Assembly (NCBI GenBank): GCA_047495785.1
Contig: JBLDXI010000033.1
Span: forward strand, 2,356,001-2,420,000
Origin: Lepidodermella squamata
Taxonomy: Eukaryota > Gastrotricha
Reading direction: 5' to 3'
DNA length: 64,000 nucleotides
A program made the translations under genes and the position numbers. Under the pieces are notes generated by a model that saw nothing but the letters and a program-made list of their open reading frames with translations, had not been told where the DNA came from and made no database searches. Shown here piece after piece: positions 21,237 through 33,400 of this stretch; the stretch's first letter is position 1; every line of letters starts with the position of its first letter.

Positions 21237-24161
21237 ATGCCTCTTCGATTGGACGTCCGCCGCAAATTGTCTGCCAGGTCTGACAGAGTTAAATGCATTG
21301 AGCTTCATCCTACCGAGTCCTGGCTTCTTGCGTCTCTATACAACGGAAGTGTCCATATTTGGAATCACGAAACTCAACAGCTTATCAAATCGTTTGAAGT
21401 TTGCGATGTTCCGGTGCGATCAGCCAAATTTGTTGTTAGAAAAAATTGGGTTGTCACAGGTTCAGATGATATGCAAATCAGAGTGTACAATTACAACACA
21501 TTCGAGCGTGTCCATCAATTTGAAGCTCACTCTGACTATATCCGTTCTATCTGCGTTCATCCGACACAATCCTTCATCTTGACGAGCAGTGATGACATGA
21601 CGGTGAAACTTTGGGATTGGGATAAGAAATGGTCATGCGTTCAAGTGTTTGAGGGACACACACATTACGTCATGCAAATCGTGATTAATCCTAAAGATAA
21701 CAACACATTTGCTACTGCATCGCTTGACCGAACTATCAAAGTTTGGCAATTGGGCTCTCAAACCGCCAACTTCACATTGGAAGGCCACGAGAAAGGTGTG
21801 AATTGCGTTGACTACTACCACGCTGGCGACAAGCCTTATCTTATTTCTGGCGCTGACGATCGACTTGTTAAGGTGCGTGGAATTGATTTTATTTTTCTTA
21901 ATTATCGTAACATGGCTTTGCTCACAGATCTGGGACTATCAAACCAAAGCCTGCGTTATCACTTTGGACGGACATGGCCAAAACGTTTCTGCCGTTTGTT
22001 TTCATCCGGAGCTCCCCATCATTTTGAGTGGCTCTGAAGATGGAACTGTACGCATCTGGCATGCGAACACGTTTAGACTTGAATCAACTTTGAATTATGG
22101 CATGGAGCGAGTCTGGGCTATCCATGCTCAGCGTGGTTCCAACAACGTGGCCATTGGCTACGATGAAGGATCTGTCGTAATTAAGCTTGGTCGCGAGGAG
22201 CCGGCAGTTTCGATGGACTCGACTGGAAAAATTGTGTGGGCCCGTCAGATGGAAATTCAGCAGGCTAATATCAAGACTTTGGGCCCCGATCAGGAAATTA
22301 AGGATGGCGAGAAGTTGGCTCTTGCTGTCAAAGATCTAGGAGCCTGTGAAATTTACCCGCAATCAGTGCAACACAACCCAAATGGGCGTTTCGTTGTCGT
22401 TTGCGGTGACGGCGAATACATCATCTACACAGCCATGGCGCTGCGCAACAAAAGTTACGGATCTGCTCAAGAATTCGTCTGGGCAGCCGATTCGTCAATT
22501 TACGCCATTCGTGATGGCACGACTCTTGTAAAAATTTACAAAAACTTCAAAGAGTCCCGCACTTTCAAGCCAGAACTTGGCGTTGAAAATATTTTCGGAG
22601 GATTCTTGCTCGGTGTCCGCACCGTCGGTGGTCTGTGCTTCTACGGCTGGGATACCCCTGATCTCATCCGCCGAATTGAAATCATGCCGAAAGCTATTCA
22701 CTGGAATGAAAGCGGCAACCTAGTCGCTATTGTTACCGAGGATTCCTACTATGTCCTGCGGTACAAGCCAGAAAACCAAGTGAAGGACCAGTGGACAGAA
22801 GACGGCTATGAAAGTGCCTTCGAAGTCATCGGTGAAATTGAAGAGTGTGTCAAGACAGCGTGCTGGGTGGGCGACTGCTTCATGTACACTTCGTCCGTGA
22901 ACCGTTTGAACTATTTCGTCGGTGGCGAGGTTGTCACTGTGGCTCATTTAGACCGAACTATGTACCTGCTCGGTTACATTCCCGCCGACAACCGCATTTA
23001 CCTGGCCGACAAGGATCTAGCCGTCGTTTCTTTCTCGCTCCTCGTTTCAGTCCTCGAATACCAAACCGCGGTGATGCGGAAAGACTTTGACACCGCTGAC
23101 AAGGTCTTACCATCGATTCCCCGTGAACAGCGCACCCGAGTCGCCCATTTCTTGGAAAAGCAAGGCTTCAAACGCCAGGCTCTGGCCGTTACCACCGATT
23201 TGGAGCATAAATTTGAGCTTGCCGTTCAGCTTGGCGAGCTGAATACGGCCTACGAGATTGCCCAGCAGAGCGATAACGACCAAAAGTGGCGAGTTTTGGC
23301 TGAATTGGCCACTGGACGGTTAGTTTCTTGTTCTAAATAATGTTTGAACCGTTTTATGGTGGTTTTTTTAGGGGCGATCTGACTCTGGCAGAAGACTGCT
23401 TGCGCCGTGCTAACGATTCTTCTGCCCTCATTCTGCTGGCAAGTTGCACCGGCAATCGAGAGTTGATGGCATTTGCCGGTGATCAAGCCGCCTCGGCTGG
23501 CCAGAATAACGCCGCTTTCTTATCAGCTTTCGCTCTCGGTGATCTGGACAAATGCCTGCAACTGCTTACTTCAACCGGTCGTCTCGCCGAGGCTGCCTTT
23601 TTCGCCCATTCATATCGACCATCCGCTATCCCGCGCATTGTTTCGGCGTGGAGGGCTAGCGTCACGAATACAGCGGCCTCGACTGCGTCTGAGCAGCCAG
23701 GTGCTGAAAAAGCAGCCGCGGTTTCCGGAGGCGCCCGGGTTGCCGAAATGTTGGCCGATCCCACACAATACGACAATCTGTTCCCGCAGTTCCGCGAACA
23801 CATCAAGCTGGAGGAAGATTCCGCCGAAAGAAAGACGCTGATCGAGCAGCTTCCCGCCCGGCTATACGGTCGGATTCAGCGTGAAGGCTTGTTCGATGAC
23901 ACTGACGTTGAGAAGTTGAAACATGTGCTCCATGCTTCGGATTCGCATTCAGCGCACGTCTTCAAAGCAACACCCAAGCCGGTGCCTGTAGCAGCGGCGG
24001 CGGCTGCAACGGTCGAATCATCCCTGGCAACCGAAATCGAGAGGGAGCTCGAGGCTGAAATCGCAGATCTTGACCTGGACGACGATCCGACCGAGAAAAA
24101 GGCGGCGGCGGCTGGATCTGGCTTCGACGACGAGGATGACTTCTTGGACACGGACGCATAG
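21237..24161 (+). CDS. COPB2: Coatomer subunit beta-prime (COPI)
   Basis: Three exons, 21237-21872, 21928-23318 and 23372-24161, giving 938 residues (human 906). Beta-prime-COP is part of the COPI outer cage and binds dilysine retrieval signals during Golgi-to-ER transport. The start [19 protein letters not shown] is the conserved N-terminus. WD40 repeats form two propellers: the first to about residue 300 (e.g. [36 protein letters not shown]), the second to about 600. The rest is an alpha-solenoid ([31 protein letters not shown]). The C-terminal tail is acidic with Ala runs ([16 protein letters not shown]). Introns 1 and 2 are 55 and 53 bases. The intron 2 acceptor is a T-run followed by AG. 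Nothing is missing. Confidence 0.97.
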
Positions 24162-25438
24162 TCCTTTGAAAAAATAGCTCATGAACTAATTGACGTTCAA
24201 ATTATTGAAAAACCAGTCGCAAATATTTCCTTTGTTTCTACCAATACGAGTTGCGTGTTCTCAAGCCGCTTTCTTATGCGTTGGCTTCTGGAAATATATT
24301 GAAAAGATAATTAATTGACGATATATTATTTCAACATTCAATGTTATAGTTATTTATTTTCGGGCTGGTGTGCAAGTTTCGGAATTTAGTTACTACTAAA
24401 CAGAGTAAACTGAGCGTGTTGTGTCGACTCGAGTCATAAAAAGTGAAATCTTGTTGTTGTCGCCGTTGTGTCCATGGTTGGTCGCGACATGTGGCCATCG
24501 CGGCACGTTAAATCGACCGACTTGTGCTTTATCTATTCTTTTGGGGCGTTTTTGATCGCGCACTTACATTCTGTCATAACTAACTTTATTTATTCTGGAA
24601 GCATCGGCGGGACCTATTTTAGAAGTCGCAATACTGCGTGTAAGACTGGTGACTGGTGGTAATATTTATCAAGAAGTGCATGCTGCTTTAAGGTGATTCA
24701 GTGTCAAGCCTGATCTTCGATGGCGATGCACTGTAACGTTTGTGGATATTCGAACGACTGCTTACTTGTGCGTTGTGAGTGCTCAGGTATATCTGTAATA
24801 TCATTAATATCAGCTAATATTTCCATGCGATCAACCGAATAAAATAATTGATGGACTAGTTCAGCTGACTTTTCAGGAATAATTTCGTTACGCTATAAAT
24901 GTAGCCGAACCTCGACTGACAGCCGAGGACGAAGATTCTTTGCCTTACAAGATGGCTTGCTAATATTTTTGCGGGCTGTCTTTGCGAGTCTTGGCCAGTT
25001 TACGTAAATAAGTAGCTAAAATCTATTGGCAATCAAATTCAATCAAATTCTGTATTCAAATTAAAAATTATTGGAATTCAACGAAAAAAACCAAAATTTT
25101 AAAGTTGACGACAACAAACACATTCAAGGGAATAGGCAAAAGGCAAAAGGCGAGGGAAATTAGTGTTTTAGCCATTTTAGAGAGGATTTGAGACCATTTT
25201 TAGTGGAAAATCCCGAAATTCGCTCGAATTAATGGGTTCAAATTACATGCAATTTCCACCAAGGCGACAAAGAAGTTTTTCTGTTACAAAAACCTAACAG
25301 CAGTGGTCTGACTCGGCCCAGCTCTGAGGGGTTCTATCGAGCCATTATACGATTATACGAGTCTACGAAGATGGTGATTGCCTTGGGTCGCGGAAAAATT
25401 CCAACTGGGAAAATCCGGCACTGGGCTGTGTGTGCATG
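24162..25438. other. Intergenic, COPB2 to the ankyrin gene
   Basis: Only short random frames are present; the stretch is AT-rich. It ends in the degenerate copy of the MTG1 3' end. No RNA gene was recognised. Confidence 0.5.
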
Positions 25439-25578
25439 CATACCCCATCGGTTGATTCCGTCAGGGAAGTTCGGGAAAGCTGTGCTAGATTCAGAGCTCT
25501 TTGGCAAAGAAGATTCACTTTGATCATACAATTTTATTTTTCTGCGTAATCCTGGTTTTCAACGTAAAGAGAGTTGTT
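25439..25578. repeat. Copy B of the MTG1 3'-end block, overlapping the ankyrin gene tail
   Basis: It matches 16342-16480 in order and orientation. Relative to the intact MTG1 it has substitutions within the last codons (GTCAGGGAAGTTCGGGAAAG and TTTGGCAAAGAAG). The rest of MTG1 is absent upstream, so it is a partial copy. Its distal 45 bases are the last 14 or so codons and stop of the ankyrin gene on the opposite strand. Confidence 0.8.
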
Positions 25579-26331
25579 CCTAATTTCGAGCTTATCGTAA
25601 AGATATTCAACTATCTCAAGGTAGTCTTTCGATCTCGCCAGAACTTCCGCAGTTTTGTCGTCGCTGTTTTTCAAAGATTTATCGGCTCCTTTTTCGCAAA
25701 GTAATTTCACAATCTCGAAATGACCTTGAAGAGCGGCAAAATGTAGCGCCGTTGAATTGGTAGAATTTGTTCCATTAATATCGGCACCGCGTTCAATCAA
25801 AATAGACACGACTTCGCAATGGCCGTTATTTGCGGCCAGGTGGAGCGGGGTGACTTTTTCAACGCTGTTGTGAATAGGTTCGTCCAACAGGGCACCGCTT
25901 TCGCAAAGAAGTCTGACAATTTTTGTCATGCCTTGCGCAGCCGCGACGTGTAGGGCTGAACCTTGCCGGCGGCCCTGATGGTTCAAATCAACGCATCGAG
26001 TTGTGAGTTGTTCTACAACCTTGTATTGATTGTTTTCGGTAGCGACCAGCAGGGGCGTTACTTTCTCCTCACTCGAATTTACGCAGTTAACATTTGCATT
26101 CAGCAGTAGCAGGTAATTTATCACTTCGACTCGTCCATTAGCAGCTGCCGGATATAAAAGGCTATCTGTTAAGGAGAGAGCGGATCCGATGGGTTTTGAA
26201 TGAAAATTCAGCTGCTCTTTTCGCTTGATCTGCGCCAGCTCTTCTGGTCTGCCCTCTTTAGCAGCCTCGAACAACTGCAGGTATACTGGGCTGTTGATAG
26301 TGATGAATCGTTTTGACTCGCCATTCCCCAT
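25534..26331 (-). CDS. Ankyrin-repeat protein, 265 aa, possible N-myristoylation
   Basis: Single exon, ATG at 26331, 265 residues. At least five ankyrin repeats are readable, with consensus cores TPLLVATENNQYKVVEQL, SALHVAAAQGMTKIVRLL, TPLHLAANNGHCEVVSILI, TALHFAALQGHFEIVKLL and a last weaker one (EVLARSKDYLEIVEYLYD). Ankyrin stacks bind other proteins; no enzymatic domain is present. The N-terminus MGNGESKR fits the N-myristoylation pattern (Gly2, Ser6, Lys7), suggesting membrane attachment; this is inference. Upstream in frame are no ATGs, but acceptor-like CAG and TTAG just before the start leave room for an upstream exon. The last 14 or so codons lie in a block shared with the MTG1 3' flank. 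Confidence 0.8.
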   Translation of the reverse strand: MGNGESKRFITINSPVYLQLFEAAKEGRPEELAQIKRKEQLNFHSKPIGSALSLTDSLLYPAAANGRVEVINYLLLLNANVNCVNSSEEKVTPLLVATENNQYKVVEQLTTRCVDLNHQGRRQGSALHVAAAQGMTKIVRLLCESGALLDEPIHNSVEKVTPLHLAANNGHCEVVSILIERGADINGTNSTNSTALHFAALQGHFEIVKLLCEKGADKSLKNSDDKTAEVLARSKDYLEIVEYLYDKLEIRNNSLYVENQDYAEK

Positions 26332-26752
26332 CTCAGCGTTGAAGCCTAACAAGGTTCTGGAAATTAACTAGCTTTAGAGCCGCATCAATCTTAAAATTTC
26401 TTTTTCTGCTGACTAAGGCAAAAAATCAACAAAGTTGTACGCCACTGGCCATGACTCCTGTGGAGCATTTCGTGGCGTATGACGACGGCGTTCGTGAAAT
26501 CTCATTATTTACGTTCCGACGTGGCAAGGGAGCTAGTCATAACACTTGAGTTCTGCATTATACGTTTGTGATGCGAGGTGATTAACACGACGGGGCCGGA
26601 TCATCACTGTGTTCCCACCGGCTTTTCCCTAAATCCTTTCGTACGAAAGTCAGCGATGCAATAGACTGGCGTCAACGTTCTCAGAATTGTGTAGCTGAGT
26701 AGTAAAAATAGACTAGAGGGCACGGTGAATATGGAGTGATGTGGGCTGGTTA
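26332..26752. other. Intergenic, ankyrin gene to TIR element
   Basis: About 420 bases, presumed promoter side of the ankyrin gene. GC-richer than neighbouring spacers, with no coding frame or RNA gene recognised. Confidence 0.45.
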
Positions 26753-26754
26753 TA

Positions 26755-26791
26755 CAGTGTGTCCGTCAAATAATATGAGCCTATATATAGC
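26755..26791 (+). repeat. Left terminal inverted repeat
   Basis: CAGTGTGTCCGTCAAATAAT then ATGAGCCTATATATAG; pairs with the right end at 27839-27875. Confidence 0.85.
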
Positions 26792-27284
26792 ATTTTAATT
26801 GCGCCTGTTTACGAGTCGTGCACGAGGCAAAAAAAACGCAGCACTGAATGATAGTACAGCTATTGTTGTTCATTGCTGGAAAAATATCAATTATTGCTCC
26901 GCCAAAATTTGTATTATTTAATCAAGATAAAGAACATTCTTCGGAACGAAAGCATTAGCTTCGGGATTTTCACCTGCAAGCTTTGTACATTGCTAAAGTT
27001 TTGGGGACAACGAGTTGCCCTGAATATTCATGCAATAAGATCAAACGCGCAACAATGTCAACCTAATATCTGGAAAAAATATAACCATTTAAATAGCAAA
27101 TTTTCTTATCCAATTCAGTTAAAACTGTTTGTACTAGCCATTGGACGTATTCTTGCGGGTATGTGAAATTCACGTATATAACGGTTAGCCGATAGCGCCC
27201 CGGATGCTACACAAATTGGCGAAAGCGACATTGCCCCTTTATTTCAAAACGCGGAACTCATTTCAAACAGATTACCAGGTCGTA

Positions 27285-27380
27285 ATGGAAACTGCTTTAG
27301 TTGCTTTCATTGCATTTGTTGCATTTGTTGCTTTTGTTGCATTTTATGCTTCAACGGCAGTTATTAAATTAGACATGTAA
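27285..27380 (+). CDS. Small ORF in the TIR element: 31-residue hydrophobic peptide
   Basis: ATG at 27285, stop at 27378. The peptide contains alternating VAF repeats (VAFIAFVAFVAFVAF) from a 9-base tandem repeat and would span a membrane once. A Lys/Arg-rich open segment (27406-27588, ending GDDGDEPDN) begins 25 bases later in another frame; joining them would need an implausibly short 22-base intron (GTAAGA...TTTAG). No family is recognised; the ORF may be an artefact of the tandem repeat. Confidence 0.2.
   Translation: METALVAFIAFVAFVAFVAFYASTAVIKLDM
27302..27345. repeat. Short 9-base tandem repeat (TTTGTTGCA)
   Basis: Roughly four to five degenerate copies of TTTGTTGCA/TTTGTTGCT inside the TIR element. 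Confidence 0.7.
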
Positions 27381-27838
27381 GATTACGAAAAAATTTAGAA
27401 AATGTCCCGCGGCTGTTGAAGACCCAAGTCGATGGGCAAGTCGATGTAAGCGAAAAAGGGGAAACCCGATTCCAAAAAAGCGGTTTGTAAAACTGGCCAT
27501 GGCCGAATTCAAAATGGCCCTTGCAAAACAAAAAACTGAAACGGCTCAGGGAGAAGATGGTGATGACGGAGATGAACCTGATAATTAAGATAATTTTTAA
27601 AGGCGCGGCTCGTTAAGAGGAAAATATAAGCATTCCTGATGGTCAGAACATCACCTTCTCTATCACCTGAAAGAATTAAGACGAAGAAAGTTTAATCATC
27701 AACACTAGCTGATGCATACAAATTTTAACTAGCAGTAGTAAATAAAGCTTTCGATTTCATTGACGTATTATTTTTTGCATCTCATGAAAAAAATGAGACG
27801 CCAGATCTGGCACGCGCCACGCTTGCTGTTGCTTTTGG

Positions 27839-27875
27839 ACTATAAATAGCCTCATATTATTTGACGGACACACTG
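27839..27875 (-). repeat. Right terminal inverted repeat
   Basis: Inverse of the left terminus; ends CACTG followed by TA. Confidence 0.85.
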
Positions 27876-27877
27876 TA

Positions 27878-28313
27878 GTGCTGCAACATTTAAAAGGTCG
27901 CTGACGAAGGATTTCAGCTTGGTGCATTGAGTACGCCGAGGTTTTTTTAACATGAAGGGATCCTGTATAATAATCCTCTAAATTAGAAACGAATACTCGA
28001 ACTTCGAAAAGTTCGATAGTAGTAACCTGCTGCACTTATATCATTCACTTTAAGGTCGAGCGGAACGGCGCACTTTGTATTCATATTATGTTAGGAATCT
28101 TAAAACCCGATCCGTGATAGCTGATCATATTAACTTACCAAGTGTAAAAAGACTGAGACAACATTATTTCACTCACTTTTTGTTTCATTGTCACGTTCGG
28201 TTGCACATCCTATCAGTTCAGGTACATCGTCCTCAGCTGCATCGGCTTATTATGACGCACTATTCTTGTTTTCAACTTAAACTGGCTTGTACCTAGTACA
28301 TAGTAATAAGGCT
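27878..28313. other. Intergenic, TIR element to the PAN-like gene
   Basis: About 435 bases without a supported gene; the presumed promoter of the 28.3-30.1 kb gene. Confidence 0.45.
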
Positions 28314-30064
28314 ATGCTTTTGGCGCACGAGACACGTTCCGGGCGAACTTTTTTTGCGACTTGCACCACGCTTATTTACCTTTCGGCAGCGACGGAAGCG
28401 AGCGCATATCCTTGCAATGCATGCACGGTAATTTCCAACAATGTACTTTGTTAAATTAGCAATTTTCAAACTGATTTTAGTCGCGGAATCTTACTCGCAA
28501 AGCAAGTTTTCGAAGATCTTCATGAAGTTGTTATTTGAAAATTCGATAATATTTGATCAGCGACGACTGAATGCCCGTTTACAAGACCCGTTCCGCTGCC
28601 TGAACCAGTAACAATTAAAGTTGCTGATGCGGCGACAACGACCGCCTGGTCGATCGCATATTCGACAGATGCTCCTAAAAACTCTACAGTTGGGGTAGAG
28701 TAAGTTAAAAAATGTCAATATTTCTTCTTCATTCCAGATTTAATTAGCCAAGGGTTCACCTACACACCAATCGATATTTTTGGTTATGAAATGAAGATGG
28801 GTAAGCGGTGTGTTTTCGATGAGTACTTTCTGCCATTCCGCTATCTCACCGAACCAATGGTTTGCGCTGACTGGTGCCGCCGCGAGCCCAGTTGCTTAGG
28901 TTTCATGGCTTCGATGTACAGCGGGGCCTGCGAGGCTTTCACAAAATGCACAGAAATCGAAGACGAAGGATGGGTGATATTCTACCGCAGGCTAACACCA
29001 ACTACAACCCGGCTATGGGCTGGAACGTCTCCTACACCAGGGAATTTTATAGACTTGGCCACTGTTCCTGATGTTTTCGCTCTCGTCAAGCCGATACAAG
29101 AACATTTTTCGTCATACGGCAGCCTATTGAAAACAATTTTTGCGGCTGTCAATGCATCAGGATTTCCCACCGACACCGCGGCCAAATACAAGTACACAAA
29201 GTTATCACTTGCGCAGACTATTGTTTTCGAGAGAAGCTTGGAAATGGCGTGGAAGGCGAGAATAATCTTCGCCTATCAACCAGTTGAAGGCTGGCAGGTC
29301 GAAGTGCCGACTGAACCAATTGACGCCACGCCTCTTTCCACAACAAAAGCGTCGGCTAGTGGTAGGAAATACAAATGCAACCAAGGCACAGTCGACGCAG
29401 CTTGCAAACTGTTAAAAATGAACAACGAAGGAAAAATGTTCTTGATGCCGTGGAACTGGGAAGGTTTTCATAACAAAGACCTTGCGAAATCACCAGAACC
29501 TGACTCAGTCTCACCCTTATTCTCCATCGTTACGTTGTGCTACGGTGAAGCTCCGTAAGTTTTTTTAAAAGTAAGTTGAGCTGATGAAATCTAAATCTCG
29601 CAGGCCAACTTATTCGAACGAACTAATTTGTCCCGACCCTGCCATGCTCAATGCAATTGGTGCACTGGCAACTTCGGTGTTCAACACATACTCAATGCCA
29701 TTATACGTCAGTTTTTTTAATTTTGGCGCGTTCGTTGTCAAGGCAAGTATTATCTTATTAGGTCGCTTCAATTTTGGGCACTCCGGTTTATGAAGATGAA
29801 GAAGGGCGACCATCAGTTACGCATTTCTACGGCAGCGGCGTCGACTTTTTGTGCGGCGTTGGCGTTTACGGAACCGCCGAGCGCGGCTTCGACGAATCGT
29901 GTAATTTGATGATGCGATACCTTCGAAAGCCGCAATTCGGCGCCGCGATGCCTTGCGACGACTCTTACGTACCTGCTCGCGACGGCAACGTAGGTTGCGG
30001 GGAGACCTGGTGGCCTGTTCCTACAGTGCACTGCGACCGTACGATTGTCGGCAGTAAAAAATAG
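28314..30064 (+). CDS. Secreted PAN/apple-like Cys-rich protein
   Basis: Secure exons are 28748-29554, 29604-29706 and 29762-30064. Tentative 5' exons are 28314-28427 (signal-peptide-like FFATCTTLIYLSAATEASA), 28481-28505 and 28561-28699; with these the protein is 496 residues. The tiny second exon, with a weak GTTTTC donor, is the least certain. The segment from KRCVFDEYFLPF through CADWCRREPSCLGFMAS to GACEAFTKC has the Cys spacing of a PAN/apple domain, a carbohydrate- or protein-binding fold of extracellular proteins. The remainder (CNQGTVDAACKLL, FSIVTLCYGEAP, GVDFLCGVGVYGT, CGETWWPVPTVHC) has many paired Cys and matches nothing I know. It starts the tandem run of three extracellular genes. 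AATAAA lies at 30155-30160. Confidence 0.65.
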
Positions 30065-30465
30065 ATCTTTCCTCCTCTTCAAATATCTAAAACTTGCCTA
30101 CTCCATGTTCCACTCTTTCCGTAATTTTTTTCTCCCGAATTCTCCCAAACTATAAATAAATCTTCTTCGTTAATGTTTTAAAGCCGTGAGTCATAGACGT
30201 CACCGCGCATGCTTAATGTTCAAAACAGATAAAAAACATGTCGATATCGATCTCGAACGAAATAAATAATTGATCATGAATGAAAGCATGCTTGTAGATC
30301 ACCTGAGTTGAGGGTGGTGTTTGTTGCCTGGGAGCCATTTTTTTGTTGAATCGAATTGTTTTATCCATCTCGCTCCGGGAATCGATAATTGCGTGCATTC
30401 TAAGCTCCGCCTTAAAAAAGGATGCTCTAAGTGAATTGGTTTATATGCCTGAATTGAATTTCAAG
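30065..30465. other. Intergenic, PAN-like gene to secreted paralog A
   Basis: About 400 bases holding the PAN-gene poly(A) signal and the upstream region of paralog A. TTTCAAG stands directly before the paralog A ATG. Confidence 0.5.
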
Positions 30466-33400
30466 ATGCGGAAATTTGTGGCCATTTTGTCCACACTCTT
30501 GATCGGCTATTCGGTAGCTCAATCGGACAGTAACTCAGGTGGATTCGATGCCAGCTTGTCATTTGTTGACATCAATTTGAATGTTGCGGCGGAAGCAATG
30601 CCGGTGTTCTTGGCCGAAAATACTGCCGTCAGAAAAGCATCGCCTCTTTTGGTCAGATTAGCCTACGTCGGACCATCTGCCAACGCACTCGATGCTCAAC
30701 CGTTGACTTTAAAGCCAGGCGAAACAACATTTCAAAACCTGTTGCGGCAAATAAGCGTTTGTGTTATAAGAGTTCAGCCTGTTTTCGTTGAAAAAAATAT
30801 GACATATAGGTGACGGTTTCGATTGTGGATGGTGAAATTGACACAACAGAAGACTCAGCGATGTCGGCAGTTTTCGTATACTTGACTCGGCCTCTTCTGG
30901 ACGAACCTTTCCCAGGGCAAAGCCTGGTAGACGGGCCGAACGGTGAGCCCCTTTGGTCACCAGAGACTCTTTACGTTGGCGAGCATTCTCTGATCGGCAT
31001 GAAGAAAGGCGAGACTAAAACGTTGACCTTCGAGTCATACTTGCTGAATTTCGCAACTGAACCTGCTATGTGCGGCGAGGCTGTCTTGGTGTGGCGATTC
31101 GACCCTCTGGGCACGTCTGGAGATGAAAGCTCTGCGAACAAAACAATTGCCGTCAATGTCGATATCGACTGTTCGTCGTTGACTGGCCCGACGAAGCAAT
31201 TTGTCGAGATAATACCGGATTTTCAAGCTGGCGGCCACCGAGCAGCTGTTCTTGTTTACGACGGAGGGCGTATGACTAAATCATTGGCTTATCTTGGCTA
31301 CCCCACGGATGAATGGGGTGACTTTTTCTCAGTGGCAGATCCAGACACCATGTCTTATGTCGGTCGGATGCGGCTATTAACAGGCCGAGAACGTCGTCAA
31401 TCTCGAGTGTTAAATGGTGACGACTGTCTCTACCAAAGCTCTGTCTCTCAACTGGATCCGCAAGAACTGGACGTGTTGGCTGACATGCTTGAATATGCTC
31501 TGGAAAACAACGGCTCAGCTGATGCCAGCCGGGTCAAACGTGACACTCCAGGTGGTGTCAGCGTCGGTTTACGACCCGGTTCTCTACCGGATGGGATATT
31601 GCAAAATCTCGGCAATCAGCTGATCGATATCATTCCTGAGGCGCCGCTGCTGGATAATGGAGCTGACTTTTCCGGATCTTCGGGTTCCGGTAACTGGAAC
31701 TCGTTGGCTGATATGCCCGATGAGTTGAAAGAGGTGATTCGCTTCATCCGCTTGATTGGACGTAGGGATTCTAGGCTCGATGAAGTGTTGTTCAACCGTA
31801 TCAACGATCCGTATACTCTAACTCAACTAATTAGGGGTCAGTTGGAAATTCTGTTTTTAATCCTTATATTCCATGATTTATTTATACAGTTGCACAAGAC
31901 ATTGACGCCGTGAGCAAACGACGCGATATTATTTCGGGATTATTCGGCGGGGCTGCTCCAGCTTCATGCCCCGGAAAGTGGGCCCTGCGATTGATGGCAT
32001 TCATCCGAGATATTAGCCAATTTATCGCGCATTCGCGATTTCCAGTGAAAGATAAATCCATGTCAAGTGCGATGAGTACCAGCGATAATGGCGCCTACAA
32101 AGCTCTATGCTGGGTCATGCAGAATCTTATCGACGAAGAGAATGACCTGCTAGTTCTGAATGATGGCATTCTCGACTGGAACGAAAGGATGGGCTTCGAT
32201 AAGGTCATCCAAACTGCGCTTCTTCAAAAACAACTTGAAGTAGCTTTGATGTCGGCTGACAATACTACTACTGGAAATTCGAGTGGAATTCGAACGAAGC
32301 GAGATGCCGAGTTTAATTCATCGGCTGACGCAGGATTCGACAGCCCAGTGCCTGATATGTTTATTGAAGCTGGGTCGAGTTTGGCCGCAATGGCCGAAGC
32401 GTTAACATCAGATGCCAATGGGACAATGCCGGAATTTCTCACCAGCGCTGACGATACTGTCGACCCAATTGTAACTTGCGACTTTGATGTGAAGAATCTT
32501 TTGAAGGTCTCAGCGCCGTATTGGATTTACTGGACAGGTAAATTATTCGAATTATATCAAACCTGTGTTGCTTATTATTACATTTTTCTAGAGAGAGACG
32601 GGCGAATTTTTCAGGGTGTCCGATCACCTTGGACAGCTGCTTACAATCGGCGAATGAATTGGCGACAAGTGGCTACTGTAAAATGCTCCAGCTGCACAAC
32701 TGGCGATGTGAAAGACGATTGGGAGGTAAAAGGCACCATAGCTCATCAGTTCATTGATTGATCATTAACAACTTTCCAGACACCTGAAGATCCTATTGTA
32801 GACATTGCTTACAGTGATGACGACTATGCGGGCAGTATTATGACGGGAAATAATGCCGGAATCACGCAAAAATATCCACAGGTCCTAAACAACTACGCGT
32901 CTCTGCTGCAAGAAATAACTGGCTTTCAAAATCCGGGCCAAAAGGGCAAAGACTGGTCAACTGGGAACCTCCAGTCAGATGACGATTTTGAGAGGGACAA
33001 CCAGATTGCCTCGAATATCTATTACCAGCAGTGGGTCAGGAACAACCAACAGGGATCAAGTGGAAACTCTGATCAAGGGCAGATACGCAATGGAAATAAT
33101 AACCAAGTGAACAATCAGCAGCAGCAGCAGGGTCCGATGAACACCGGCGGACAGCAGCAGGGAACCATGAATTACCAAAACCGAGTGGTAAATCAGCAAA
33201 CAATCTATCAGTCATCGCAGACGATCTATCGCTCTTCAAATACCTACTATCGACCTGGCTACTCGTCTTCATACTCTTTGCCGCTGGGTTTGATGGCAAT
33301 GGCTGCTTTAGGCGGTTCAACATACTACCGGCCTGCTACAACCTACTACTACCAGCCGGCATATGTTGTGCCGACCTATTCCATTAACTATTACAGACCC

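Larger units (their letters stand above)
26755..27875. mobile_element. Tc1/mariner-style TIR element, 1.1 kb, non-autonomous
   Basis: The ends are inverted repeats starting CAGTGTGTCCGTCAAATAAT and continuing ATGAG, identical for about 25 bases and similar for about 37. Each end is flanked by TA (26753-26754 and 27876-27877), the target duplication typical of the IS630-Tc1-mariner superfamily. The interior (1121 bases in all) has no recognisable DDE/D transposase. It does carry two small open segments (27285-27380 and 27406-27588) and a short 9-base tandem repeat. Most likely a deletion derivative or MITE-like passenger mobilised in trans. The near-identical TIRs suggest fairly recent movement. 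Confidence 0.8.

Noticed and set aside
22845-24159. Several overlapping frames in COPB2
   Set aside because: Shadow frames of a well-supported gene.
26873-27166. Plus-strand frame in the TIR element as a transposase
   Set aside because: No DDE/D or HTH pattern; composition is AT-rich and non-coding.
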